From assembly GCA_944363615.1 (NCBI GenBank), contig CALVUQ010000019.1, forward strand, positions 1-32,651: a DNA stretch of 32,651 nucleotides, written 5' to 3'. Below are positions 15,089 through 22,579 of the stretch, in pieces. The stretch's first letter is position 1, and each line of letters starts with the position of its first letter. The DNA comes from an uncultured Clostridia bacterium (GTDB taxonomy: Bacteria; Bacillota; Clostridia; Christensenellales; Pumilibacteraceae). The notes beneath the pieces are model-generated. The model searched no databases. It was not told where the DNA came from and worked only from the letters and a program-made list of their open reading frames with translations. The position numbers were made by a program, and so were the translations under genes.

Positions 15089-15367
15089 ATGAACAATAAA
15101 CACAAGACCAAAGACGACGAACTTTTTGAAGTTATCGCCAGAATAAAAACCAAAGACGCCGCGGCGAAATTCTTTGCGGATTTATGCACTCCCGGGGAAA
15201 TAACCGCCATGTCGCAAAGGCTTACGGCGGCGAAACTTCTGCTTAACGGCTGCACTTACGAGCAGGTTATCGCAGCGACGGACATTTCGTCAGCGACTCT
15301 TTCGCGGGTTTCCAAATGCGTCAAGCACGGCGAGGGTTACAGGAATATGCTTGCGCCCAAAGAGTGA
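15089..15367 (+). CDS. TrpR-related protein YerC/YecD
   Basis: A 92-residue helix-turn-helix protein of the TrpR-like YerC/YecD family found across Firmicutes. I choose the second ATG (15089), because AGGGG at 15077-15081 is 7 nt from it but only 1 nt from the ATG at 15083. Seen: DELFEVIARIKTKDAAAKFF, then LCTPGEITAMSQRLTAAKLL and the recognition region YEQVIAATDISSATLSRVSK, very close to the DNA-binding part of the Trp repressor. There is no trp gene nearby and the regulon is unknown. Own promoter at 15005-15034; the Veg gene follows 120 nt later, possibly on the same transcript since no terminator separates them. Confidence 0.88.
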   Translation: MNNKHKTKDDELFEVIARIKTKDAAAKFFADLCTPGEITAMSQRLTAAKLLLNGCTYEQVIAATDISSATLSRVSKCVKHGEGYRNMLAPKE

Positions 15368-15487
15368 CGGACGGAATAAAGGCTGAAATCCGCGCGCATT
15401 TAATATCGCTTTACCCCAAAAGAGCAGGCAAAAACTATTGTGGCTGCTGCGGGAATAAAAAGCTTATAAAACGGCAATAATTACCGC

Positions 15488-15736
15488 ATGAGGAAAAGGG
15501 CGGTAAGCATTGAGGAAATCAAAAGCGACGTTGCGTCTCTTGTGGGGCAAAAGCTTAAAATAAGCGTAAACAAAGGACGTAAAAAAGTCGTAAAGTACGA
15601 CGGAGAACTTTCGGGAGTTTATCCCAGCGTATTCGTACTTAAGATTACGGGCGACAAAACGATAAATTCGCTTTCGTGTTCTTACAGCGACGTGATTTGC
15701 GGCGACATAAAACTGAAAGGCGAAAACAAAAAATAA
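15488..15736 (+). CDS. veg: Veg family protein
   Basis: An 82-residue homolog of Bacillus Veg, a highly expressed small protein linked to biofilm gene control and perhaps spore outgrowth. The family pattern is clear: IEEIKSDVASLVGQKL, the basic NKGRKKVVKYDGEL, YPSVFVLKI and the closing SCSYSDVICGDIKL. No Shine-Dalgarno precedes the ATG; AATAAT at 15476-15481 ends 6 nt before it and could be a -10 box of a leaderless promoter, but no matching -35 was found. It may instead be read through from the YerC-type gene. A strong terminator follows at once. Confidence 0.85.
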   Translation: MRKRAVSIEEIKSDVASLVGQKLKISVNKGRKKVVKYDGELSGVYPSVFVLKITGDKTINSLSCSYSDVICGDIKLKGENKK

Positions 15737-15740
15737 TCCG

Positions 15741-15765
15741 AAGCGGAAAACACTTCCGCTTTTTT
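15741..15765 (+). terminator. Rho-independent terminator of veg
   Basis: Perfect 8-bp stem AAGCGGAA (15741-15748) with TTCCGCTT (15754-15761), a 5-nt loop and a T tract. Confidence 0.92.
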
Positions 15766-15882
15766 CATTTTAAATATTAAAAAATAAATATAAAAAAATT
15801 TCCTTTTAATGTCATAAAAGGACTAGCCGGACTATAAAATATAGTGTTACTTTGGACAAATTATTTTTTAGGAGGTTAGCCG

Positions 15883-17400
15883 ATGGCTTTCGAACCCGTA
15901 TTTGAAGTAGTAAAAATTAACTCTAAGAGGAGATTGGCTAAAACTCAGGCCGTGGTGGAAGCGAAACTGTTGCCCGCACCCAATACAGTGATAGCCAGAG
16001 TGCTTTCCATCACCGCCGACAGCGTTATCGGCGCGTCCGAGGTCTTTACGGGCGAGATAAGGTATAACGGTCGGGTTAACTTTAAGGTGCTGTTTGTGGA
16101 CGTGGACGGGCATAATCACAGCATGGATTACAATGCGGACTTCTCGGATAAGATAGAAGACTCCGCCGTCACGCCGCTTATTACGCCCTATCTTACCGCA
16201 GACGTAATGGATACCGACGTCTTAAGCGTATCCGCAAACGAACTTAAGCTTGCCTCGGTCGTGGAAATCAAGCTTGACGCGGTTGTAGAAGAGGAAATAA
16301 AATATCTTTCCTCGGGCGGCGAGGGGCTGTATACTCACGACGATAACGTGGAATATTCCCGCCTTGTGGCAAGCGGCAGCGGCGCGGTTACGCTTTCGTC
16401 CACCTTATCCGACGTCAAAATCGTAAACGTTTTGCTTGCTGAGCATAAAGCGGTCATAACTTCGCGTACGGCCGGAGTGGACAGCGTCCGGGTGGAGGGC
16501 ATGGTCATCAGCGACATCTGCGGCGAAACGGCGGACGGGCTTATTGCAAGTTACCGCGCGGAAACGCCTTTTTCGGAAGAGTTCGGCGCGGCGGACGCGC
16601 GTCCGGCGGATATCGTGCTTGCTTCCGCTTCGGTCAGCGGTACCACCGCTCTTGAAACCGACGGCGAAGTCAACGCGCTTGTATCAGAATACTTTCTTAA
16701 AGTGGATTACGGCGTGTACACCGAAGCAATGTTCACGGTCATCACCGACGCTTTCAGCGTCACGCACGAGCTTCTTACCACAACCGAAAGCGTCAATATT
16801 CTTAAACCCGCCCTTAACGAAACGGTTACCGACAGGGTGGAGGGCAGCGTAACTTTAGAAGTCAACATGCCCATTGTGGACAATATTCTTGCCGCGACGG
16901 CGCTCAGGCTGAACGTCACCAACGTTGTTTCTTTCGACGGAGAGGCGCTTATCGAGGGTATTGTAAGCGGTAACATCATTTATTACAGCGCCGAGGCGAA
17001 CTCCAAAAACTCGGTGGCGGTGGAACTTCCTTTCTCGCTTAAAAGCGCGGTTTCGGGACTGAGCGAGGGCGACGAAATTATCGCCCGCGGCGAAGTGACG
17101 GCCGTTACGCTTAAAATCCGCCGAGGAAACGAAATCGACATCCGCGCGGACATCAGTGTGGAAATACAGGCTTCTATGCCCGTTACCAAATGTATTATTA
17201 CGGAGCTCACTCAGGGCGAAATGCGCGAGTTGCCTTCCTCCGCGATATCCATACATATCGCAAAACCGGGCGAGACGCTTTGGGACGTGGCCAAGGCTCT
17301 GGGCAGCACTCCCGAACTCGTTATGCTGCAGAATCCCGACATTATTTTGCCTCTTTCCGGCGGAGAACGCGTGATTGTTTACAGGCATCTTACGAAATAG
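15883..17400 (+). CDS. sipL: SipL-like spore coat/cortex morphogenesis protein (DUF3794 plus LysM)
   Basis: A 505-residue protein with the plan of clostridial SipL, which binds the spore coat ATPase SpoIVA and anchors the coat to the forespore. Three DUF3794 (SPOCS) repeats are suggested by recurring VEGMVISDICGETADGL- and ITADSVIGASEVFTGEIRY-like units. The C-terminal 50 residues are a LysM domain (HIAKPGETLWDVAKALGS, LVMLQNPDIILPL, GGERVIVY). The length is close to the C. difficile protein (about 520). Strong AGGAGG at 15870-15875, 7 nt before the ATG. In other Clostridia this gene is under mother-cell sigma-E; I could not find a convincing sigma-E site. ispE follows with its own promoter, so this gene is probably monocistronic. 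No terminator was seen. Confidence 0.85.
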   Translation: MAFEPVFEVVKINSKRRLAKTQAVVEAKLLPAPNTVIARVLSITADSVIGASEVFTGEIRYNGRVNFKVLFVDVDGHNHSMDYNADFSDKIEDSAVTPLITPYLTADVMDTDVLSVSANELKLASVVEIKLDAVVEEEIKYLSSGGEGLYTHDDNVEYSRLVASGSGAVTLSSTLSDVKIVNVLLAEHKAVITSRTAGVDSVRVEGMVISDICGETADGLIASYRAETPFSEEFGAADARPADIVLASASVSGTTALETDGEVNALVSEYFLKVDYGVYTEAMFTVITDAFSVTHELLTTTESVNILKPALNETVTDRVEGSVTLEVNMPIVDNILAATALRLNVTNVVSFDGEALIEGIVSGNIIYYSAEANSKNSVAVELPFSLKSAVSGLSEGDEIIARGEVTAVTLKIRRGNEIDIRADISVEIQASMPVTKCIITELTQGEMRELPSSAISIHIAKPGETLWDVAKALGSTPELVMLQNPDIILPLSGGERVIVYRHLTK

Positions 17401-17418
17401 CGTACTTCTTTACGGGAA

Positions 17419-17447
17419 TTGACATATAACCGATTAGATGTTATAAT
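17419..17447 (+). promoter_or_regulatory. Perfect consensus sigma-A promoter of ispE, predicted leaderless
   Basis: TTGACA (17419-17424), a 17-bp spacer and TATAAT (17442-17447), both hexamers perfect. The ispE ATG at 17454 starts exactly 6 nt after the -10 box. Confidence 0.82.
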
Positions 17448-17453
17448 CGGCGT

Positions 17454-18305
17454 ATGAATTCGGTAAAGGTAAAAGTTTACGCAAAAATCAATCTGTCGCT
17501 TAACGTTTGCGCTAAAGACGGATTGTATCATGATCTCGATACGGTAATGACGTCGATTGACTTGTTCGACGTCGTTTCCGTCGTTAAAAGAGCGGACGAC
17601 AGCGTTAACGTAAGCTTCGACGGCAAAAAAGTCCTTTCCTCAAACGCCATGAAAGCCGCTTTGCTTATGCGGGATTCGTTTAATACGGGCGGCGTTGATA
17701 TCTTTGTCCGGTCGGGCATTCCCTCGGGCGGGGGGTTGGGCGGCTCCAGTGCGGACGCTGCTGCCGTCATTCGCGCAACCGACCTGTTGTACGGGCTTAA
17801 ATTAGGAGTGGGCGATTTGATTTCCATTGCGGCAAAAACAGGCAGCGACGTCCCGTACATGCTCTTCGGCGGCTATGCGCGGCTAAGGGGCAAAGGCGAA
17901 TTCTTTACCCCTTTCGACGGACCGGAAGGAAAGGTTCTCGTTTCGGGCTTCGGCAGCGTGGATACGGCAAGTTGTTTTGAAAGGTTCGACCTTCTCGGCG
18001 GGCAGGGGATTAAATGTGACAACGACGTTCTCGTTAGGGAGTTGGAAAGCAGAAGTTTCAACGATTGCGGAAAGCTTTTCAATAACGCCCTTTTCGACGC
18101 CGCCCAATCCCTGAATCCGCATGTCGGCAGAATTTACGACATTATGCGCGCAAGCGGACTTGACGCCTGCATGACGGGCAGCGGGTCTTACGTTTTCGCG
18201 TCGGGTGAGGACGGCGCTTTATCTGCCGCCGCAAAAAAGCTGAAAGACTCAGGATATTCGTATAACATCATAAAAACCGTAAAAAACGGCTGCATAACGG
18301 TATAA
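17454..18305 (+). CDS. ispE: 4-diphosphocytidyl-2-C-methyl-D-erythritol kinase
   Basis: GHMP-family kinase of the non-mevalonate isoprenoid (MEP) pathway; it phosphorylates the 2-hydroxyl of CDP-methylerythritol with ATP. The 283-residue length is normal. Seen: the N-terminal VKVYAKINLSLNV, GLYHDLDTVMTSIDLFD, the ATP-binding GHMP motif PSGGGLGGSSADAAA near residues 90-103, AAKTGSDVPYMLFGG, and the C-terminal ACMTGSGSYVFA loop. There is no Shine-Dalgarno, and the perfect promoter ends 6 nt before the ATG, so translation probably starts on a leaderless mRNA. It lies between sipL and spoIIR; in many Firmicutes ispE is also found near sporulation or purR genes. Confidence 0.95.
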   Translation: MNSVKVKVYAKINLSLNVCAKDGLYHDLDTVMTSIDLFDVVSVVKRADDSVNVSFDGKKVLSSNAMKAALLMRDSFNTGGVDIFVRSGIPSGGGLGGSSADAAAVIRATDLLYGLKLGVGDLISIAAKTGSDVPYMLFGGYARLRGKGEFFTPFDGPEGKVLVSGFGSVDTASCFERFDLLGGQGIKCDNDVLVRELESRSFNDCGKLFNNALFDAAQSLNPHVGRIYDIMRASGLDACMTGSGSYVFASGEDGALSAAAKKLKDSGYSYNIIKTVKNGCITV

Positions 18306-18327
18306 ACGTTTGCTTTTTGTCAATAAT
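18300..18327 (+). promoter_or_regulatory. Candidate forespore (sigma-F/G type) promoter of spoIIR
   Basis: GTATA (18300-18304) and, 14 nt on, GTCAATAAT (18319-18327), which fits the -10 pattern GGnnAnAnT except at the second base. Bacillus spoIIR is a sigma-F gene, which supports the reading. The expected start is followed by GGGGAG and the spoIIR ATG. Confidence 0.35.
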
Positions 18328-18362
18328 CTTCCTGTCGCAATCTGCGGCGGGGAGATTTTTTT

Positions 18363-18902
18363 ATGAAGAAAATATTGTGTTTACTGTTGAGTTTTTGTAT
18401 TTTTATGATATTTTGCGGTTGTAACGCGCATAATAACGACAGCGCCGAATACAGTCTTTTGCGGATACATATTCGCGCTGACAGCAACGACGATGACGAT
18501 CAGGCCGTCAAAATGCTGGTCAAGGAAAACGTAAGCGATTATCTTACCTCGCTTTTAAAGGGCGTAAGCACATTCAGGGACGCTTACGAAATTCTTGAAA
18601 GCAGCCTTGACGAGATTGAGTCGCGTGCCGAAAAAGTTTTAGAGGACAACGGTTTCTTTTACGGAGCGGAGGCGAAGCTTAACAACGAGTATTTCCCGAC
18701 GCGCGCGTACGAAGACGTCGTCGTGGAATCGGGATTTTACGACGCGCTTATTATCAATCTGGGCAGCGGCAAGGGCGATAACTGGTGGTGTGTGATATAT
18801 CCGCCTTTATGTTTCGTCAAGGCCGAGGCAGGCGAGGGCTTTAAGTACAAATCGAAAATCAAGGAGCTGTGGGACAAATACGTCAAAGGCGAAACTGCCT
18901 GA
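18363..18902 (+). CDS. spoIIR: Stage II sporulation protein R
   Basis: Secreted signalling protein made in the forespore that triggers processing of pro-sigma-E in the mother cell through SpoIIGA. 179 residues. An N-terminal signal segment (about residues 3-19) ends in FCGCN, which may be a weak lipobox. The family core follows: LLRIHIRADSNDDDDQAVKM, KENVSDYL, and the hallmark GSGKGDNWWCVIYPPLC near residues 137-153. GGGGAG lies about 8 nt before the ATG. It heads a tight set with sleB (24-nt gap) and ypeB, all active in the forespore line, so partial readthrough is likely. Confidence 0.92.
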   Translation: MKKILCLLLSFCIFMIFCGCNAHNNDSAEYSLLRIHIRADSNDDDDQAVKMLVKENVSDYLTSLLKGVSTFRDAYEILESSLDEIESRAEKVLEDNGFFYGAEAKLNNEYFPTRAYEDVVVESGFYDALIINLGSGKGDNWWCVIYPPLCFVKAEAGEGFKYKSKIKELWDKYVKGETA

Positions 18903-18926
18903 AAAAAACGGAGGAGAATTAAAAAA

Positions 18927-19619
18927 ATGCTTGTAAAGGAAAAAAGAAGAATTCTTTCGCGCATTGTGCTTGTTATTCTCGGATTGGTGTTGCTGTTTGG
19001 GTCGCTAAGCTTTGCTTACGGCGACGCGCAGGCAAAAAATATCGTAAAGGGCGACACTGCGGAGAATATCAAAATCGTACAACAGCGGCTTTATAACCTT
19101 AAATATTACACTTATAAGGTGGACGGCATCTGGGGCAGCCGCACGCTTGCCGCGGTCAAGAACTTTCAGCGCGATAAAGGTCTTGTCGCGGACGGAATAG
19201 TTGGCGCCAAAACCGAAAAAGCGCTGGGAGTAACGCTTAATCAAAGCAGCAGCACGTCGCTTTCGTCGACCGAGCTTAACCTGCTTGCAAGGTGCGTTTA
19301 TTCCGAAGCCAGGGGAGAGCCTTACACCGGTCAGGTGGCGGTTGCGGCGGTAGTGCTTAACCGCGTAAGAAGCTCGTCGTTTCCCAATACCGTATCGGGC
19401 GTTATTTATCAGCCGGGCGCGTTTACCGCGGTAAGCGACGGCCAGATTAACTTGACCCCCAACGAAACGGCTTACAAAGCCGCGCGCGACGCGCTTAACG
19501 GCTGGGACCCCACGAACGGGTGTCTATATTACTATAACCCCGCGACGGCAACCAGTAAGTGGATCTGGTCGCTTAAGGTAGAGCTTACCATAGGCAGACA
19601 TTCGTTTGCGCGCGCTTAA
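18927..19619 (+). CDS. sleB: Spore cortex-lytic enzyme SleB
   Basis: Lytic transglycosylase that degrades spore cortex peptidoglycan during germination. 230 residues: a signal or membrane segment at about 12-30, a peptidoglycan-binding domain at about 40-105 (NIKIVQQRLYNL, VDGIWGSRTLAAVKNFQ), a short Ser-rich linker, and the Hydrolase_2/SleB catalytic domain (LARCVYSEARGEPYTGQVAV, with the expected catalytic Glu127, then VVLNRVRSSSFP and CLYYYNP). GGAGG precedes the ATG. ypeB follows 16 nt later, the standard sleB-ypeB arrangement; the two proteins stabilise each other in the dormant spore. A sigma-G promoter is expected but would have to lie inside spoIIR; I did not identify it. Confidence 0.95.
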   Translation: MLVKEKRRILSRIVLVILGLVLLFGSLSFAYGDAQAKNIVKGDTAENIKIVQQRLYNLKYYTYKVDGIWGSRTLAAVKNFQRDKGLVADGIVGAKTEKALGVTLNQSSSTSLSSTELNLLARCVYSEARGEPYTGQVAVAAVVLNRVRSSSFPNTVSGVIYQPGAFTAVSDGQINLTPNETAYKAARDALNGWDPTNGCLYYYNPATATSKWIWSLKVELTIGRHSFARA

Positions 19620-19635
19620 AGGAGGCTGAAAAATC

Positions 19636-20967
19636 ATGAGGACAACCGAAAAAAAGAGAAATTATCCGCTGTTGCTTATTGCGGCGGTCGCGGCGCTTTT
19701 CGTGTTAAGCGCGGTGCTGATTGCGGGCACGGTGGTAATCAACGGCGAAAGCTCGAAAAGACAAAACGCGCTTGAAAGCGTTTATTCCCGTGCGCTTTAC
19801 GATATGTGCGACAGCGTTAACAATCTGGAGGTCAATCTTTCCAAGCTTATGGTCGCTTCTTCCGAGGCGGAAAGCGTGTCCATTATAAACGAAACGCTTG
19901 CCCAGGCCGAACTTGCCGAATCGTCTTTGTCGGCGCTGCCGCTGGATATGGGGAATATTCGCAAGACAAGCAAATATTTCAATCAGGTAGGCGACTGGTG
20001 TCAGTCGTACTCGACGGCAATCATCAAAGGCGGCGCAACCGAAAAATTCGCGGAACAGGCGGAAACTCTTTACATTGCCGCGCGCAACATCAATCAGAAC
20101 CTTAAAGACCTTGTGCAGGCCACGGAGGGAAGAAAAATCACCGAATGCGTGGGCGAAAAAAGGCTTCTGTCGCTGGACTTCGAATTTTCTTTCGAGGATA
20201 TGGAAAACAACAGTATCGAGTACCCCGAACTCATTTACGACGGACCTTTTTCCGATTCCAAAAAATACTGTTTCCACGCCATCGACGCCCTTGACGAGAT
20301 CGGCAGCGAGCAGGCCGTAGAAAAAGCGGTCAATGTGTTCGGGCTTAAAAACGCAGTCTTTAAGGGCGAAACCGACGGAAAAATCAGAGTTTACGAGATT
20401 GAAGGAGAGGTGGACGGCTATGACGCTTACGTGTCCGTTTCCAAAAAAGGCGGCATGATAATCGGCTTCAACCGCACCAAGTCCGTGGGCGGCGTGACTT
20501 TAACCAAAGAGCAGGCTTGCCGCATTGCGACCGATGAAATTTCCGCGCTTGGTTACCCGAATCTGCAGCCCGTCTGGTACAACAGCGAAAACGGCGTGGG
20601 ATTCGTCAATCTCGCCCCCGTGGAAAACGGCATAACTTATTACACCGACCTTGTAAAAGCCAAGGTGGCGCTTGACGACGGTACGATTCTGGGCTGCGAG
20701 GCAACGGGCTATTGTTCCGCCCATCACGCGCGAGAGCTTGCCCCCACCGTTTCGGAAAAAACGGTACGCTCGCTTGTGAATCCCAAAATCAGCGTGGAAA
20801 AAGTTTCGCTTGCGGTCATTCCCGACGGCGAAAACGAAAGATTCTGTTACGAAGTGTACGGAAGTTACAAAGGTCTGGACTACTTTATTTACGTCGACGC
20901 AGAGACGGGCGCTCAGGCGGACGTACTGAGAGTGGTGGACTCCGGCCAGGGAAGTATGGTTATGTAA
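19636..20967 (+). CDS. ypeB: Germination protein YpeB
   Basis: Partner of SleB, needed for its stability and localisation in the spore inner membrane. 443 residues with one N-terminal membrane segment (about 12-33, PLLLIAAVAALFVLSAVLIA), a helical middle rich in Ala, Glu and Leu (DSVNNLEVNLSKLMVASSEA), and C-terminal PepSY-like repeats, for example GVTLTKEQACRIATDEISAL and ENERFCYEVYGSYKGLDYFIYVDAETG. Length agrees with the family (about 450). AGGAGG at 19620-19625 precedes the ATG. Last gene of the spoIIR-sleB-ypeB set, with a strong terminator 40 nt downstream. Confidence 0.93.
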   Translation: MRTTEKKRNYPLLLIAAVAALFVLSAVLIAGTVVINGESSKRQNALESVYSRALYDMCDSVNNLEVNLSKLMVASSEAESVSIINETLAQAELAESSLSALPLDMGNIRKTSKYFNQVGDWCQSYSTAIIKGGATEKFAEQAETLYIAARNINQNLKDLVQATEGRKITECVGEKRLLSLDFEFSFEDMENNSIEYPELIYDGPFSDSKKYCFHAIDALDEIGSEQAVEKAVNVFGLKNAVFKGETDGKIRVYEIEGEVDGYDAYVSVSKKGGMIIGFNRTKSVGGVTLTKEQACRIATDEISALGYPNLQPVWYNSENGVGFVNLAPVENGITYYTDLVKAKVALDDGTILGCEATGYCSAHHARELAPTVSEKTVRSLVNPKISVEKVSLAVIPDGENERFCYEVYGSYKGLDYFIYVDAETGAQADVLRVVDSGQGSMVM

Positions 20968-21005
20968 CAACGCCGTTTTCTTTAAAGGTAACTGATAAAC
21001 AGCTT

Positions 21006-21048
21006 AAAACGCCGTCGTATGGTTCATCGCGTCGGCGTTTTGCTTTTT
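21006..21048 (+). terminator. Rho-independent terminator of spoIIR-sleB-ypeB
   Basis: Perfect 9-bp stem AAAACGCCG (21006-21014) with CGGCGTTTT (21033-21041), followed by GCTTTTT. Confidence 0.9.
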
Positions 21049-21383
21049 CAAAAAGTTGAGTCGGGCCTATTTAACGGGATTAAATTTGCCCGATTGCTTT
21101 TAAAAAGCGTTTTATCGGCATTTAACGCCTTCTGTTTGCGGTAGGTAAAGGCTTTTTTAAGGCCGAATACTTTTGTTTGTGCGTTTTAAGGAAATAAATA
21201 TATAAGGTTAATGCTTTTATGTTATGTGGGCTTTAAAAGCAGTTTTTATGCCGACATGCGCGCATATGCGCATATAATAATTCTGATACGGGTTTACTGT
21301 GCGTATTTTTAGTTTAAGCTTAAGCCGGGTACCGAAACAGGCTGTTTTTGTGCGCGATTTACGGCGGTTTTTAAGCAAGTTTC
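21049..21383. other. Gene-free gap
   Basis: No coding frame stands out. A perfect 12-bp palindrome GCGCATATGCGC lies at 21260-21271, overlapping another TGCGCATA copy (21267-21274) like those at 8263, 8313 and 8538. Otherwise nothing recognisable before the promoter at 21384. Confidence 0.4.
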
Positions 21384-21412
21384 TTGACTTGAACGAAAAA
21401 CGGCGTTATAAT
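21384..21412 (+). promoter_or_regulatory. Sigma-A promoter abutting the Shine-Dalgarno
   Basis: TTGACT (21384-21389), a 17-bp spacer and perfect TATAAT (21407-21412). AGGAGG begins at 21417, only 4 nt after the -10 box, so the transcript should begin inside the Shine-Dalgarno, giving a leader of about 11 nt before ATG 21430. Confidence 0.75.
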
Positions 21413-21429
21413 TTAAAGGAGGTTAAAAT

Positions 21430-22290
21430 ATGTACGACGCAATTATCATCGGCGGAGGTCCTGCGGGACTTACCGCGGCAATATATTTAGGCAGGGCTAA
21501 CCGTAAAACCGTGGTGCTGGAACCCGTTCCCGCGGGCGGTCAGGCGGGGATAATAAACGACATAGTCAATTATCCCGGCTTTGCGTCCGTATCGGGTTAC
21601 GAACTTATTGACAATATGATGAAGCAGGCAAAGGCTTTCGGTTGCGAAATTCTCTATTCGGGTGCAAAAAGCGTGGACGCGGCGGCAAAAACCGTCACTC
21701 TTACCGACGGGAAAGTGCTTGAAGGGCGAGTCATAATCGTCGCTACCGGCTGTAAGGCGAAAAGCCTGGGGCTCAGCGGTGAGGAGGAGCTTTTAGGCAG
21801 CGGCGTCAGTTACTGCGCCACTTGCGACGGCGGTTTTTTCAAGGGGAAAAACGTTGCGGTCGCGGGTTTCGGACAAAAGGCGAGGGAAGCCGCCGAATAC
21901 CTTAAGGGCATTGCGGGCAAGGTCTACTACATCGTTCGCGGCGGCGATAAAGTGGAAGGGGCGGAAAACCTGGACGGCACGGTAACCGCGCTTATCGGGA
22001 AACCGCTTAATGCGATCGAAGTCGTTTCCGCCGACGGCGAAAAGAGAATTCTGGACGTTTCCTGTCTGTTTGTTGCGGCGGGATATACGCCCGTTACTTA
22101 TCTGATTGCGGGGCAGGTGAAAACAGACGATAAGGGTTACGTTTTCACGGACGAAAACATGATGACGTCTGTAAGGGGCGTGTTTGCGGTGGGCGATATA
22201 CGCGTCAAGAATCTGCGGCAGATCGTCACCGCCGCATCCGACGGCGCAATTGCCGCTCAGGCTGCGCTGAGATATATCAACATGAAATGA
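21430..22290 (+). CDS. Thioredoxin-reductase-like flavoprotein with atypical NADPH site
   Basis: FAD-dependent disulfide reductase of the TrxB family, 286 residues (usual about 310). Seen: the FAD loop IIIGGGPAGLTAA at the N-terminus, GGQAGIINDIVNYPG, the redox pair CATC (Cys129 and Cys132, in SYCATCDGGFF), and the second FAD motif GVFAVGDIRVKNLRQIVTAA near the end. The NADPH half is unusual: GGGxxA reads GFGQKA (146-151), and the basic HRRxxxR motif that holds the 2'-phosphate of NADPH is replaced by VRGGDKVEG. Clostridia have ferredoxin-linked thioredoxin reductases lacking these motifs, and this may be one; NADH use is the alternative. First gene of an operon with a Cys-rich zinc ribbon, a nitroreductase and a hydrolase, which suggests thiol or oxidative stress work. 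Confidence 0.88.
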   Translation: MYDAIIIGGGPAGLTAAIYLGRANRKTVVLEPVPAGGQAGIINDIVNYPGFASVSGYELIDNMMKQAKAFGCEILYSGAKSVDAAAKTVTLTDGKVLEGRVIIVATGCKAKSLGLSGEEELLGSGVSYCATCDGGFFKGKNVAVAGFGQKAREAAEYLKGIAGKVYYIVRGGDKVEGAENLDGTVTALIGKPLNAIEVVSADGEKRILDVSCLFVAAGYTPVTYLIAGQVKTDDKGYVFTDENMMTSVRGVFAVGDIRVKNLRQIVTAASDGAIAAQAALRYINMK

Positions 22291-22305
22291 TTCGGAGGTG
22301 TTTTC

Positions 22306-22500
22306 ATGGCTTTTCTGGAACTTAAATGCAAGGCTTGCGGTCATGAATTTGAAGAATTCACGCACGACGGCAAGTATCCCGCGTGCCCCGTCTGCGGCGG
22401 CGAAACCGAGCAGAAGTACAGCGGTAAATGCTGGGTTAACTCGGTGCGTAAGGGCGAATGCAGCGGTCATTGCGCCACCTGCAAGGGATGCGGTAAATAA
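22306..22500 (+). CDS. Small FmdB-like zinc-ribbon protein with Cys-rich tail
   Basis: A 64-residue protein with nine cysteines. The first half is a zinc ribbon, Cys8-x2-Cys11 and Cys27-x2-Cys30 (CKAC, CPVC). The tail has Cys42 and then Cys52, 56, 59 and 62 in CSGHCATCKGC, a CxxxCxxCxxC pattern that could bind a second metal or act as a redox site. The CATC also matches the redox pair of the reductase encoded just upstream. GGAGG at 22294-22298, 7 nt before the ATG; 15-nt gap after the reductase gene, so cotranscribed. A role as redox partner or substrate of the reductase is inference only. Confidence 0.8.
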   Translation: MAFLELKCKACGHEFEEFTHDGKYPACPVCGGETEQKYSGKCWVNSVRKGECSGHCATCKGCGK

Positions 22501-22512
22501 AGTTTGTTTTTT

Positions 22513-22540
22513 CGCCCGCGCGGCTTAAAACCGCGGCGGG
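22513..22540 (+). other. GC-rich hairpin between operon genes
   Basis: CGCGG (about 22518-22523) pairs with CCGCG (22531-22535), with outer CCCG/CGGG pairing around a bulge. No T tract follows, so it is not a standard terminator. It may limit readthrough or protect the upstream message ends. Confidence 0.35.
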
Positions 22541-22579
22541 AGCGGCTGTTGAATTTTCTAAAGGGGAGGTATTGAATTC

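Noticed and set aside
22501..22545. The GC-rich hairpin as a terminator that would split the redox operon
   Set aside because: No T tract follows the stem on the plus strand, nor after the reversed hairpin on the minus strand.
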